Shown: positions 44,509 through 56,667, counted from the stretch's first letter. The stretch: 64,000 nucleotides of DNA from Thalassia testudinum (GCA_037157565.1 JAZHRO010000039.1:41664001-41728000), one strand, 5' to 3'. Numbers and translations: made by a program. Notes: generated by a model not told the origin, from the sequence alone.

Positions 44509-45036
44509 CCCTTGCCCTCTCCCTCACCCTCATCTCCACTGCCTATCTCGTCTCCTTCTCCCTGCCAGCGAGTGAGCGGCGGCGGCAGCAGTGGCCGCGG
44601 CGAGCGTGCGGGGAGGAGAGTTGCGAGCGGAAGGAAGGAGCTCGAACGCGAGGGTTCGGGCTTGCCGGGGCAGCTAGAGCCGGCCGGCGGGGGAGCGGTG
44701 GGCGTGGGGTGTCGCGGAGGGCTGCTGCAGCTTGGGCAGCAGGCGGACGTGGCGCAGCGGGGCCGTGCGTCGTGGGAGGAGAGTGAATCGGGCTCTGGTT
44801 CCGGAAAATTTTCCAGAATCAGACGTCTGGACTTACATCCAAACGGCGCCGAAGACGTCTGGACGACTGTCCAGACGTCTGACAAGTAAGATATTTCTTA
44901 TCTTCTCCTTTTTGCACGTGTGCGGCCATGCAGCCGTCCGCCGCGACTCCTTCTGCATTTCGTTGTGCTGAAAGCCGGTGTATGTGTGCGCAGGTCCTGC
45001 TCGGGAGGGCGCGAGGGCTCCCCATCCCACGTGAAT

Positions 45037-45146
45037 CAGACGTCTGGCTGCAGTGCCAGACGACGGAGAGAACCTCCAGACGTCCGGGGTGACCATCGGA
45101 CGTCTGGAAACCAAGGCCAAATGTCCCAGCGGGCTTCTGGACATCT
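45037..45146. promoter_or_regulatory. 20-bp-phased GACGTC module array, 5' LTR
   Basis: 10-mers start at 45037 (CAGACGTCTG), 45057 (CAGACGACGG), 45077 (CAGACGTCCG), 45097 (CGGACGTCTG), 45117 (CCAAATGTCC) and 45137 (CTGGACATCT). Spacers are ten bases and differ from each other. The orthologous array in the 3' LTR is near 54708-54820. Confidence 0.6.
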
Positions 45147-45510
45147 GAAGGACTGCGCAGAACTGAGGTACGACCTGACCCACCTTTTAAGACGTCTGGA
45201 AGAGGTTCCAGACGTCTGATTTTGGACTGTTTCGTCGTTTTTGACCCGTTTAGGGCCTGTTCGGAGTCCGTTTTCCGCGTTTCGAGTTGCGTTCTTTCCA
45301 GAATAAATTCCTCTACCCGTTTACAGTAATTGTATACCATTCTGAGAAACTCCTTGTGATTGATCCTTGTGTTAGGACCCCGTCCCGTTGCAGTCTTGGG
45401 GTTGCAGAGGCCCGCGGGATTGCCGACCACGTCCCCAGTACTCCCGATTTCGCTGGTTGAGTGGCTTTTTAATTTACTTAACAAAATTTGTTACAATTGT
45501 GGAATAATTA

Positions 45511-45660
45511 ATAGAGTCTAGGACATTGCGTGAACACTAGGACTGAGAAACTAGATTGAATGATAGATTCTAGGGTATTGCCTGAATCCTAGGACTGGAA
45601 AACTAGATTAAATGATAGATCCTAGGATACGGCATGAATCCTAGGATGGGAAAACTAGTT
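45511..45660. repeat. Tandem ~50-bp CCTAGG units, 5' LTR
   Basis: Three units share the pattern GATTCTAGGGTATTGCCTGAA followed by TCCTAGGACTGGAAAACTAG. The same array lies at about 55190-55340 in the 3' LTR, and inverted at 6870-7012. Confidence 0.8.
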
Positions 45661-46997
45661 GAATATATAAATATTACAGTCTTGGAAAAGTGAAAAGGAA
45701 ATGATAACTGCCTGTAAATGGATCAACAGCTGCCTGTTATGAATGAATCAATGCGATTAAGAACATGGGGTATATAAATATAAAGCTGGAACGGTGAAAC
45801 CCAAAATGGCCAAACAAAAAGAACATGAACCCTACGGGGAATTAGGAGTAGAACTCCTGGAAAGAGAATGGAATGGAATTGAGAAAGTGAAACGTGGAAG
45901 TGTGTTGTCTCTTGGGTACGTGGTACCAAAGAGAGCACACATTACCTCTTAGTGTAGAGGGGAGCTTGCCGCCCTCAGGTTGAGACCGGGGTGGGGTTGG
46001 CCACTGTACACCGACTTGTTGGTCCTCGCGTACGCCGTACCGAGGAGAGCTACTAGTGTAGGGAGAGCACTAGCTACCCCACGGGCTCCGGGGTTCTGCT
46101 AGCCCTCCTACACTGACTTGTTAGGCCCACTAGGAAAACCAGGGTAGTCAGGCGAGGGTGCGCGGACTGTGGAGGGGTTGGACCCCTGTTACTGAGAGGG
46201 CCCTGCCCTATACTGGTTCCGCGCTGTGTTTTGGGCGCACCTGTTAACGGAAACGACTGACTGCGTGCCAGTGCGGGGTAGCTACTCGTGCATTTATCGC
46301 GCGTGCCGTAGTCACCGTTACGTCTGACAGCCACCTTGGGGTGGTTGACTGAAGGTAGGACCACCACGGGGGACTCTCCCGGCTAGGAGAGCACCACGTG
46401 TTACTTCTACTTTTCGGAAAAGACTGCAATCAAGATTGTTCCCACGAGGAACATTCGAGATCAGGTGAAGGATCTGAGAAATAAATCAATAGTGAAATAA
46501 TAGAAAGATGTAAATAAAGAAGTAAAAATATAATAGCTACTGTACACTCTACTACTTCTTTAGCTTTTAGTTGCCACTCTACTCAGCGTTTCGCTGACGT
46601 GTTACTCTCGTTACCGTTTAGGATCAGGTGTTGAGCAGCCAGGGTCAGTGGTTGTAGAGGACGCTGGGCTTAGTAGGGTCCAGTAGGGTTACCTGTAGTA
46701 CTTTCTGTACTTTTCTTCCATTGTAGTGAGTAGTTTCCTTTGTTACTCCCTATACTTTCTTTATTGAAAACTTTATGTAATGTACATGTTTATTTCCCTT
46801 CTGTTATGGTGGTGTATACTATAGTATTTCCTTTTCTTACTGCTGTATTTTGTTACTGCTAGTTATATTCATGGTGAATGTGATTTATTTTACTGCTCTT
46901 TTGGTTACTTTCTCGTTGGACGACTAGGTCTTGGGATTAGTCGAGTTGGTCTGATTCTCGTGTCTCGTAGGGATTCGGGAATTGGGTCGTTACAAGA

Positions 46998-47009
46998 TGG
47001 TATCAGAGC
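46998..47009 (+). other. Primer-binding site, plus-strand chromovirus
   Basis: TGGTATCAGAGC lies three bases after the 5' LTR, a perfect initiator-Met tRNA-type site. Confidence 0.85.
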
Positions 47010-47177
47010 AAGGTCGTCCCGAGAAGTGAATCAACTGACTGGAAAATAACCAATTCACGTGTCTGTAACTAAAGTAGCCGCCACAACGTTTCTTTTGACA
47101 ATAGCTCTTAGACTTCTTTGTTAGATATCGTCCCCTATTGACGTGTTTCCGTTTTGTTTCGCGTCTCCTTGTAGGAG

Positions 47178-50100
47178 ATGCCTCGATGAGGGACTAGCGG
47201 GCAGGCCGCGGGTGCGACCGAGGACGAGGTCGGCGAGGTGGGCGTGTTGCGGTCGACGTCTCAGTGGACCAGCCACTGCTCCCAGGCATTCACGCCCAGG
47301 ACCTCGCTCAGCTGATACGGGATATTGTGCGAGAGGAGCTCCACCCACTGCCCCGAGCACCTCTTCCTGGGGCTGCAGAGGGGGAGTCCTCTGTCGGACC
47401 ATGCGACGGACGCGGCGCTGGATGCGGGGGAGGGGATGGGCTGCCACCGCCCCCACCTTCCTCCGACACTTCTGTGCACGAGGCTCCTTTACATGGAGGT
47501 GCACCAGCATCTCCACTGCAGCGCCACTTCGAGCTCTTCGGGCAGTTCCGGAAGCTGAAGCCCCCTCCTTCAAGGGGGATGAGGACCCGACCGAGGCAGA
47601 GGACTGGCTCGAGCAGCTCGAGAAGGTTTTCGACACCCTTCGGCCCCCGGTGGAGTGCCGCGTGGCCTTTGCCACGTACCAGCTGGAGAGTGCGGCACAC
47701 AGGTGGTGGAGGGCGGTCAGGGGACAGGAGAGGGACGAGCCGACCTGAGACCGGTTCGTCACCCTCTTTTGCGAGCAATACTTTCCCCAGACGTGGCAGG
47801 ACCAGAGGAGGCGGGAGTTCCACACTCTCCGCCAGGGGACGATGACCGTGAGCGCGTACCGCACGCGTTTTCTGGAGCTGTCCCGCTTTGCAGCTATCGT
47901 GGTAGCCACTGAGGAGGAGCGCCTTTGGAGGTTCACCGAGGGGCTCCGGCCTACGATTCGGGGGTATGTGACAGCAGGATATAACCGGGTTTTATTGTTA
48001 TAGCGTTGTAGTATAGCCAGTTATTGCCATCATTTCAAATATATAATTTTTTACTCGGAAAATAAAAGAGTTCCCGAGGTCGAACTCAGGGAGCAAGTTG
48101 TATTCTAGGGGTACAAGTTTCTTTTACAAAAATAAAGAAAGAGAGAGAGAAAGAATTTGTTGTCTTTTCTTCTTTTCTCTTTGCTTCTCCTCGTCTCAGA
48201 TCTTCTGTTATCTTCTTCTTTCTTTCAGCTGTTCCTGCTCTTCCTTTTTCTTCTGCAGAGCGGGTCCTGTTCTTCTTCTTTTCCTTTCTTTCTTCTTTTC
48301 CTTTCTTCAGATCTTCTTCTCGTGCTATTCTTCTTTCAGTTCCTCCCTTGTTCTTTTGTGTTCTCCTCTGCCTCGCCTTCTTCTGTTGTTCTTCAGATCT
48401 CCTTCTTCCTTCTTTTCTTTTTCCTGTCAGGACGTCGTCTGATTTTCCAATCAGACGACTTAACCCGCTTGTTGCTACAGTGTCTCCCTCAGCTTCCTTC
48501 TTCTTCCGCGGTCCTTCTTCTTTACCTGTGCCTGCACACTTCAGAGTTTTACGTCAGAGGCAAAACCTACTCTACCCCCCGCCCCTCCGTCTCTCTCTCA
48601 CAGAAACCGCTCATAGGATAGCTCTCCCAGAGCTGCCGGGTAGCCGGGTACGGGTAGCGCCCGGGTCCAGGCCCACCGGCGTGCGTGGTGGGCGAGGAGT
48701 GCAGGTCAGTCTAAGTCGGGTCGGGTCAGGTCCGCGGGGCGTGAGCGCGGACGAGACCGGGTAACCGGGCGGGTGAAGGGGACCTCACCCCGTGTGCTGA
48801 GGCAGTAAGCCTCCAGCACTTTTGCGCCTTATACCGCTGCGCCTCTTCAGACTTTTCCGAGGTGGGACTAAATGTCCCACCCTGATTGAGCGCCCGCAGC
48901 GGAGAAAGCAGCGGGCGATCGCGGCTTCACGCGAGGCCTTGACCTCAGCTGCGAGCCTGATGCTTTGTCGAAATGCCTCGCAAGGCCTGGGAGTCGAATC
49001 TGGGCGTGGCGCGCCTGCAGCTGCAGGTGGAAGCAGCTCCTTCTGCACGGCAATGGCGGCGGAGGTCGGGTGGCCTGTTCACAGCAAAACGGCCTCTCGG
49101 CCTAATCAGAAGGTGCCGGGAGCTTCGCCAGAGTGCGGCGAAGCTCGTGTGGGTGGTGGCGAGGCGTGGGGCGGCATGCAGGGGCTGCCCTAGGTCGGAC
49201 TGTGGGTCGGAAGATGGGTTTGTTCGGTGGGGTTGCAGAGGGTGATGTGGGGGAAGTGGAAGGGCGGGGGTTGATCAGGATGAAGAGGCGGAGGTTCTGC
49301 GGTGGTCGGCGAGGCGTGTGGGCTGCTGGGGTGATGGGGGGGTCTCGCCGGAGTTTGGCCGGAGACGAAGGGGGTGACGGTGGACAGGAGGGGTCGAGGG
49401 TTTAATAAAATAAAAGACAGTGAGGAAAAGAAAGAGGGGGAGATGGGGAGGAGTTCTGACCTAGCTACGGAGACGAAAGGGGAAGCAGCAGGGCGACAGT
49501 CGTATCGACTGTCGCCGGAGAAGAAGATGCCCAGGGGAAGGGGCGGCGGCGAGCAGAGAGTCGGAGAGGCGCCAGCTGGGTGCGGCGTGGCGCGGGAAGA
49601 GCAGGGGAAGAGGTCTCTGCTGCTGGTATTGCGGCAGAGCGAAGAGGAGGAGGAGGAACCGCCGGAGCTGGTGGGCGTCTGCCGGAGTGAGAGGGGAGGA
49701 AAGTTGGGGGTTTTCTCCGTCAGATCCGAGCTGCCGAGGTCGGTGGAGCGACGGGGGTATTTATAGGGATCAAAACAGGGAGGAAGGCGGAGGGAGACGA
49801 CGTGTCTCCCTCGTCGGAGGACGCCGGAGATGGAAACCCATACCGTCCGTGCGTTCGCACGGCCGGTATAGTGGGTTACAGCGACCAGGGGGTGTCCCTG
49901 CGACGGCTGACGACGCAGGGCACCCCCGGTTTACTTGCCAGGCTCTCCCCCTCACCCTGCGCGGCGCCATGCTCCGCGCAAGGTCGCCGGAGCATGGTGC
50001 TGGCAGGTTTTGCAGGGGGGACCTGAATGCAAAGAACGAAGGAGAGTTAGGGGCCAAAATGCGAGGGTTCAAAAGTTGAGGGCTAAAAAGTAAATATATG

Positions 50101-51101
50101 AGGACCAAAGTGTAAAGTTGGTCAAGGAGGTTTCTTCTTAGGCTCAAGTTTTTATACATGAATAATTAGGACCTAAGGAATCTGATGGTGAATTTCATTT
50201 CTATATTAAACCTTGTTTGACCGGTCAATTTATGCGAAAATCCAAATTAAGTTATTAATTGGGCATGGTTCTCAATGTAGGTCAAAATGGGTTCTGAAGG
50301 CCAAATTGAAGGTTCTAAACCCTAGAGATTATTTTTCTATGAATTTTAGATTGTTTATTCTATTTTTAATTTACCTCGAACCTCGTGAATTGAAGTGGGT
50401 TTGTTTTAGGGTTATAGATTATCATTTAGTTCCTTGGAATTGCTGTAGCCCTTGTCAGATCATCTCATCCCACTTTTATTCTTATTAGGTTGCTTTGACC
50501 TATGTTTGGACCCTGAATTACCCTGTATGCAGATTATACTGGTAAAATTGCATTTTTACCCCTTATGATTCGTTTTCTCCTTAAACTCAGAATTCTCTGA
50601 GTTAAGCCTTTCCTTGAGTTATGTAGGAGCTTTTATCCTTTGTATTAGGTCAAAATGAGCTAGTTATGGCTCATGATGAGGTTCTCATCAGTATGTCAAA
50701 CCCCTGAAGCTGCCTATGTTTTCGAGGGTGGTGGAGGCAGCTATGACCTACGAGGAGACCAACCCGTCCGCGCGAGACAATGACGGTGGGCGGAAGAGGC
50801 CCTTCCGGCCAGACTTTTCACAGGGCCGGCGAGAGGGGAGACACGTGGCATCCGCAGGAGAGCCGTCACGTTTTGCAGGGCCATCAGTGGCCTTTGGGGG
50901 CCCTCGACAGGGGCCAGTCACTAGCACCGGACCCCCGCCCAGCCGACAGCAGGGACCCACTGAGGGTGGGAGTCGGGTTCCCCTCTGCTACCAGTGTGGC
51001 CAGCCGGTCCACATCAGGAGGGACTGTCCGTCTAGGGCAGGAGATCAGCAGATACTTCCCGCGTCGAGCACTGGAGGGCGTGCAGGAGGCCGCAGTTTCT
51101 A
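47178..51101 (+). pseudogene. Chromovirus gag, broken and split by a solo LTR
   Basis: The ATG at about 47178 corresponds to the start of the related gag at 63163 on the minus strand, but a TGA follows as codon 4 and the frame shifts more than once. Recognisable pieces are HAQDLAQLIRDIVREEL (47285-47340), SFKGDEDPTEAEDWLEQLEK (about 47565-47625, RETROTRANS_GAG domain) and the C-terminal LWRFTEGLRPTIRGYV up to 47968. A TGA replaces a tryptophan codon near 47746. The solo LTR at 47969-50690 intervenes, after which gag resumes (KLPMFSRVVEAAMTYEETN) and shows a good CCHC knuckle, CYQCGQPVHIRRDC, near 50987-51030. Gag would form the particle and bind RNA; this one cannot be made whole. Confidence 0.85.
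47969..50690 (-). mobile_element. Giant solo LTR in the chromovirus gag
   Basis: A 2722-bp insert runs TGACAGCAGG to TTCTCATCA, with GTATG at 47964-47968 and 50691-50695. It is homologous to 4727-10107 (pyrimidine tract at 48120-48600, GGTGGGACTAAATGTCCCACC block near 48862, shared right third). The minus-strand start is TGATGAG-AAC-CTCATCA. It carries GTCGTCTGA-TTTTCCAA-TCAGACGAC (48434-48459). No coding domain is present. Confidence 0.93.
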
Positions 51102-51168
51102 GGCGCGAGGAGGAGGAAAGTAGTCACGAGGAGGGTACCGGCCAGCACCTACCCGTCCGACGCAGAGT

Positions 51169-52543
51169 GTGGCTGCCTCGTCCGCACCTAGGGATGAGGG
51201 GCGTATCAACGCCTTGACACACAGGGATGCCAGAGCTTCGGGATCGGTGGTGGCAGGTATGGTTTCAGTTTCCAGCAGACTCGTTTACACACTTTTCGAT
51301 TCCGGCGCTACGCACTCATTTGTCGCAGCCAGTTTCGCAGTTAGTTTGTGCCAGGATTATATGTTGTTAGAGAATCCGTTCGTAATCAGAGGTCCGAGTG
51401 GTCAGCTGTTTGTAGCTGAGGAGGTGTACACGGGTTGCGAGGTCAGTATCGGGGGACATAGTTTGCCAGCTGACCTGATTATGATACAGATGGAGGACTT
51501 TGGCGTAATTCTGGGGATGGACTGGCTGTCCACTTACCACGCTTTGGTGGACTATTTTGAGAGGAAGATCATCTTCTCTATACTGAAGTTGCCTTTTTTC
51601 GAGTTCCACGGTCAGCCAATGGACGGTGGCTTCAGGTGCATTTCGGCACTTCGGGCGGCGAGACTTTTGAGCCAGGGGTGTGAGGGCTTCCTAGCTTGTG
51701 TGGTGGCAGAGCCCAACCCTGTGGCAGACTTCCAGAGCATCCCGATGGTCAGAGAGTACCCTGACGTGTTCCCAGATGAGTTACCAGGACTACCGCCTGA
51801 GCGTGAGATCGAGTTCGAGATCTCACTAATATCAGGGACCAGCCCCATCTCCTCCACACCATATAGGATGGCACCGCTTGAGCTGCGAGAGCTCAAGTCT
51901 CAGTTGTAGGATCTTTTGGAGAAGGGCTTTGTGAGGCCCAGTGCGTCTCCCTGGGGAGCCCCGGTACTGTTTGTAAAGAAAAAGGATAGTACTCTACGCC
52001 TTTGTGTGGACTACCGACAGCTGAGTAGGGTTGCCATCAAGAGCAGATATCCGCTGCCGAGGATCGATGACTTGTTTGATCAGCTGCGGGGTGCCACGGT
52101 ATTCTCTAAGATCGACTTGAGGTCTGGATACCACCAGTTGAGGATCAGGGAGGCAGATGTCTCCAAGATAGCTTTCCGCACCTGGTATGGACACTACGAG
52201 TTTTTGGTCATGCCGTTTGGGTTGACCAATGCCCCCGCTGCTTTCATGGACCTGATGAACCAGGTGTTTAGACCATACTTGGACCAGTTCGTGGTGGTAT
52301 TCATTGATGATGTACTCATCTACTCTCGAGATTAGACGTAGCATGGATAGCACTTGCGGATGGTTCTGGACACACTGAGACGACGTAGGCTGTACGCCAA
52401 ATACAGCAAGTGCGAGTTCTGGTTGAGGGAGGTGACCTTCTTAGGTCATGTGATCTCTGGAGACGGCTTAGCGGTGGACCTAGCCAAGGTCGAGGCAGTG
52501 CTCAGATGGGAGAGACCACGTACAGTTACAGAGTTGGAGCATT
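51169..52543 (+). pseudogene. Chromovirus protease and reverse transcriptase
   Basis: The frame 51169-51909 holds a retropepsin with an intact FDSGATHSFV active site (near 51296-51325) and the ILGMDWLSTYH block. The linker PDVFPDELPGLPPEREIEF leads into RT. A TAG at 51907-51909 interrupts it. RT continues at 51916-52335 with [33 protein letters not shown] and catalytic [10 protein letters not shown], then has more stops near 52333. The next piece (52354-52543) has CEFWLREVTFLGHVIS and ends TVTELEHFGG, where normal Pol should enter the RT thumb, RNase H and connection. Those are deleted. Confidence 0.9.
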
Positions 52544-53971
52544 TTGGAGGAAATGGGCAGTTGGCGACCCCTAGAGTTACGGGGGCACTGTGGGGCAGTG
52601 ACTATGACACGACAGACTAGGCTAGAGCTGTTAGACCGCATCATCACAGGACAGATGGCTGACCCGTACTTGCAGTCCATGTGCGACAGAGTACTGTCAG
52701 GGGACCCAGGGGACTTCTCTTTCACAGACCAGGTGCTGCGCCTGAGGGGACGTTTGTGCGTTCCCAGAGACGAGGAGCTGTTGAGAGAGCTCCTGACTGA
52801 GGCACACGGTTCCAGATTCACCATACATCCCGGAAACACGAAGATGTACCACGACCTGAGATGCGAGTTTTGGTGGAGGGGGATGAAGCGGGATGTGGGT
52901 GAATTCGTGCAACAGTGTTTAGTGTGCCAGCAGGTGAAAGCCGAGCATCAGAGGCCTACAGGGCCGCTACAGTCGCTTTCAGTGACGGAGTGGAACTGGG
53001 AGAGCATCACCATGGACTTGGTGGTGGGCTTACCTGTTACCCAACGAGGACTCGACGCAGTCTGGGTAATTGTGGATAGACTGACGAAGACGGCACGATT
53101 CTTGCCGATCCGAGTCACTTTGGGACCAACACAGTTGGCAGAGAGGTATATCCGTGACGTGGTACGTCTACACGGAGTTCCGCGGGAGATCGTATCCGAC
53201 CGGGATACCCACTTTACGTCCCAGTTTTGGGTTGAGTTTCAGCAGGCCCTGGGGACGCGGTTGAGATTCAGTACAGCTTACCACCCCCAGACGGACAGAC
53301 AGTCTGAGCGCACGATACAGACACTTGAGGACCTTTTGCGTGCTTGTGTACTAGACTGGAGGGGCTCTTGGGAGGAGCACTTGCCCTTGGCGGAGTTTTC
53401 ATACAACAACAGTTATCACTCGAGCATCGGCATGGCTCCCTACGAGGCTCTGTACGGACGGAGGTGTACGACACCCTTGAGTTGGGTTGAGGTGGGGACC
53501 AAGTGGGAGGTTGGCCCCAGGTTGATCCGACAGAGTCAAGAGGTAGTCGAGCAGATCCACAGGCGACTCCGCACTGTCAGGAGCAGGCAGAAGAGCTACG
53601 CGGATCGGAGACGCAGAGAGGTGCAGTTTGAGGTTGGGGACAACGTCTTCCTTCGTGTTTCACCCATGAAGGGCCTGCAGCGGTTTGGGGTGAGAGGGAA
53701 GCTCGCGTCGAGGTTCGTGGGACCCTTTGAGGTCCTGGAGCAGGTTGGACCCGTTGCTTACAGGCTTGCCCTCCCTCCTCAGCTTTCTGGTGTGCACGAC
53801 GTGTTCCACGTGTCCAACCTCAGGAAGTATGTCGCCGATCCCAATCACGTCCTGAGTCATGAGAGCGTTGAGGTGGGCGACAACCTGACCTACCCCGAGC
53901 GGCCAGTACAGATTCTTGACAGAGCGCAAGTTTCGGGGACGAAACTTCCTTTGAGTTTGTTATATTGTTAA
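52544..53971 (+). pseudogene. Chromovirus integrase without chromodomain
   Basis: A 475-codon open frame. It has the zinc-binding HHCC region (H..H in EAHGSRFTIHPGN, then CLVCQQVK), the catalytic core with aspartates in ITMDLVVGLP and VSDRDTHF and a glutamate in DRQSERTIQ, and the C-terminal GPFEVLEQVG and VFHVSNLRKYV blocks. It then runs from PVQILD straight into non-coding sequence near the 3' end and stops inside the 3' LTR at 53969-53971. The sister element at 43470 has about 50 more residues there with a chromodomain, so a deletion of roughly 200 bp removed it here. The 5' end is fused to the RNase H deletion junction. Confidence 0.9.
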
Positions 53972-56667
53972 GAACGTGGGCAGCAGACGAATTTTTAAGA
54001 CGTCTGGGAAGTGGCCCAGACGTCTGGTAATAAATTTTTTCGGCGTACTGGGTTGCGTCTGTGCGCGTGCGCGCGTAGACTGCGCCCGTCGCCTTCGTCT
54101 TCTTTTTCCTCTCTCTTCCTGTAGACACGCCGTCCCTCTTCTCTCTCTCCCCGTGTTGCTTATAAACCCTCGCCCTCTCCCTCACCCTCATCTCCTCCGC
54201 CTTTCTCTTCTCCTTCTCCCTGCCAGCGAGAGCACGAGCGAGCTAGTGAGCGGCGGCGGTAGCAGTGGCCACGGCGAGCGTGCGGGGAGGAGAGTTGCGA
54301 ACAGATGGAAGAAGCTCGACCGCGAGGGTTCGGGCTTGCTGGGGCAGCTAGAGCCGACTGGCGAGGGAGCGGCGGGCGTGGGGTGTTGCGGAGGGGCTGC
54401 TGCAGCTCGGGCAGTAGGCGGACGGGGCACGGCGGGACCGTGCGTCGCGAGCGAAGAGCAAATCGGGCTCTGGTTCCGGAAAATTTTCCAGAATCAGACG
54501 TCTGGACTTACATCCAGACGACGCCGAAGACGTCTGGAGGATTGTCCAGACGTTTGACAGGTAAGATATTTCTTATCTTCTCCTTTTTGCGTGTGTACGG
54601 TCATGCAGCCGTCCGCCGCGACTCCTTCTGCGTTTCGTCGTGCTGAAAGCCGGTGTATGTGTGCGCAGGTCTTGCTCGGGTGGGCACGAGGGCTCTCCAT
54701 CCCATGTGAATCAAAAGTCTGGCTGTAGTGCCAGACGATGGAGAGAACCTCCAAACGTCCGGGGTGACCATCGGACGTCTGGAAACCAAGGCTAGACGTC
54801 CCAGCGGGCTTCTGGACGTCTGAAGGACTGCGCAGAACTGAGGTACGACCTGACCCACCTTTTAAGACGTCTGAAAGAGGTTCCAGACGTCTGATTTTGG
54901 ATTGTTTCGTCGTTTTTGACCCGTTTAGGGACCGTTCGAAGTCCGTTTTCCGCGTTTCGAGTTGCGTTCTTTCCAGAATAAATTCCTATACCCGTTTACA
55001 GTAATTGTATATTATTCTGAGAAACTCCTTGTGATTGATCCTTATGTTAGGATCCCGTCTCGTTGCAGTCTTGGGGGTTGTGGAGGCGCGCGGGATTGCC
55101 GACCACGCCCCCAGTACTCCCGATTTCGCTGGTAGAGTGGCTTTTTAATTTACTTAACAAAATTTGTTACAATTGTGGAACAATTAATAGATTCTAGGGC
55201 ATTGCATGAACCCTAGGACTGAGAAACTAGATTGAATGATAGATCCTAGGGTATTGCCTGAATCCTAGGACTGGAAAACTAGATTGAATGATAGATCTTA
55301 GGATACGGCATGAATCCTAGGATGGGAAAACTAGTTGAATATATAAATATTACAGTCTTGGAAAAGTGGAAAGGAAATGATAACTGCCTGTAAATGGATC
55401 AACACCTGCCTGTTATGAGTGAATCAATGCGATTAAGAACATGGGGTATATAAATATAAAGCTGGAACGGTGAAACCCAAAATGGCAAAACAAAAAGAAC
55501 ATGAACCCTACGGGGAATTAAGAGTAGAACTCCTGGAAAGAGAATGGAATGGAATTGAGAAAGTGAAACGTGGAAGTGTGTTGTCTCTTGGGTACGTGGT
55601 ACCAAAGAGAGCACACATTACCTCTTAGTGTAGAGGGGAGCTTGCCGCCCTCAGGTTGAGATCGGGGTGGATTTGGCCACTGTACACCGACTTGTTAGTC
55701 CTCGCGTACGCCGTACCGAGGAGAGCTACTAGTGTAGGGAGAGCACTAGCTACCCCACGGGTCCCGGGGTTCTGCTAGCCTTCCTACACCGACTTGTTAG
55801 GCCCACTGAGAAAACCAGGGTAGTCAGGCGAGGGTGCGCGGACTGTGGAGGGGTTGGACCCCTGTTATTGAGAGGGCCCTGCCCTATATTGGTTCCGTGC
55901 TGTGTTTTGGGCGCACCCGTTAACGGAAACGACTGACCGTGTACCAGTGCGGGGTAGCTACCCGTGCGTTTATCACGCGTGCCGTAGTCACCGTTACGTC
56001 TGATAGCGACCTTGGGGTGGTTGACTGAGGGTAGGACCACCGCGGGGGACTCTCCCAGCCAGGAGAGCACCACGTGTTACTTCTACTTTTCGGAAAAGAC
56101 TGTAATCAAGATCGTTCCCACGAGGAACATTCGAGATCAGGTGAAGGATCAGAGAAATAAATCAATAGTGAAATAATAGAAAGACGTAAATAAAGAAAGT
56201 AAAAATATAACAGCTACTGTACACTCTACTGCTTCTTTAGCTTTTAGTTTCCACTCTACTCAGCGTTTCGCTGACGTGTTACTCTCGTTACCATTTAGGA
56301 CCAGGTGTTGAGCAGCCAGGGTCAGCGGCTGCAGAGGACGCTGGGCCTAGTAGGGTCCAGTAGGGTTACCTGTAGTACTTTCTGTACTTTTCTTCCACTG
56401 TAGTCAGTAGTTTCCTTTGTTACTCCCTATACTTTATTGAAAACTTTATGTATTGTACATGTTTATTTCCCTTCTGTTGTGGTGGTGTATACTATAGTAT
56501 TTCCTTTTCTTACTGCTGTATTTTGTTTCTGCTAGTTATATTCATGGTGAATGTGGTTTATTTTACTGCTCTTTTGGTTACTTTCTCGTTGGACGACTAG
56601 GTCTTGGGATTAGTCGAGTCGGTCCGATTCTCGTGTCTCGTAGGGATTCGGGAATTGGGTCGTTACA
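53966..56667 (+). repeat. 3' LTR of the plus-strand chromovirus
   Basis: A 2702-bp LTR nearly identical to 44275-46994. The clearest difference is a loss of about 30 bp near 54024, between two CAGACGTCTG copies that are both present in the 5' LTR. Confidence 0.95.

Larger units (their letters stand above)
44275..46994 (+). repeat. 5' LTR of the plus-strand chromovirus
   Basis: A 2720-bp LTR. TATAAA is at 44503-44508. Phased GACGTC modules lie at the U3 start (about 44300-44370), at 44818-44880 and at 45037-45146. CCTAGG tandem units lie at 45511-45660. The end GGGTCGTTACA is followed by AGA and the PBS. Confidence 0.95.
44275..56667 (+). mobile_element. Complete-length but defective chromovirus with both LTRs, nested in the minus-strand copy
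   Basis: LTRs at 44275-46994 and 53966-56667 both start TGTTAAGAA and end GGGTCGTTACA. The flanks GATGG (44270-44274 and 56668-56672) are exact. The internal region holds PBS, gag, protease, RT and integrase. It lacks RNase H and the chromodomain through deletions, and gag has stops. The LTRs are very similar apart from a short deletion, so insertion was fairly recent. A giant solo LTR (47969-50690) interrupts gag, so it arrived later still. The host element belongs to the same family in the opposite orientation. Confidence 0.95.

Noticed and set aside
44320..44889. 189-codon plus frame and overlapping minus frames in the LTR promoter area (also 53976-54557 and 7484-8164)
   Set aside because: GC-rich LTR leader sequence read in several frames; no domain, and frames differ between LTR copies.
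47143..47748. 201-codon frame as a novel gene
   Set aside because: It is a shifted frame over chromovirus gag, containing true gag blocks only in its last third.
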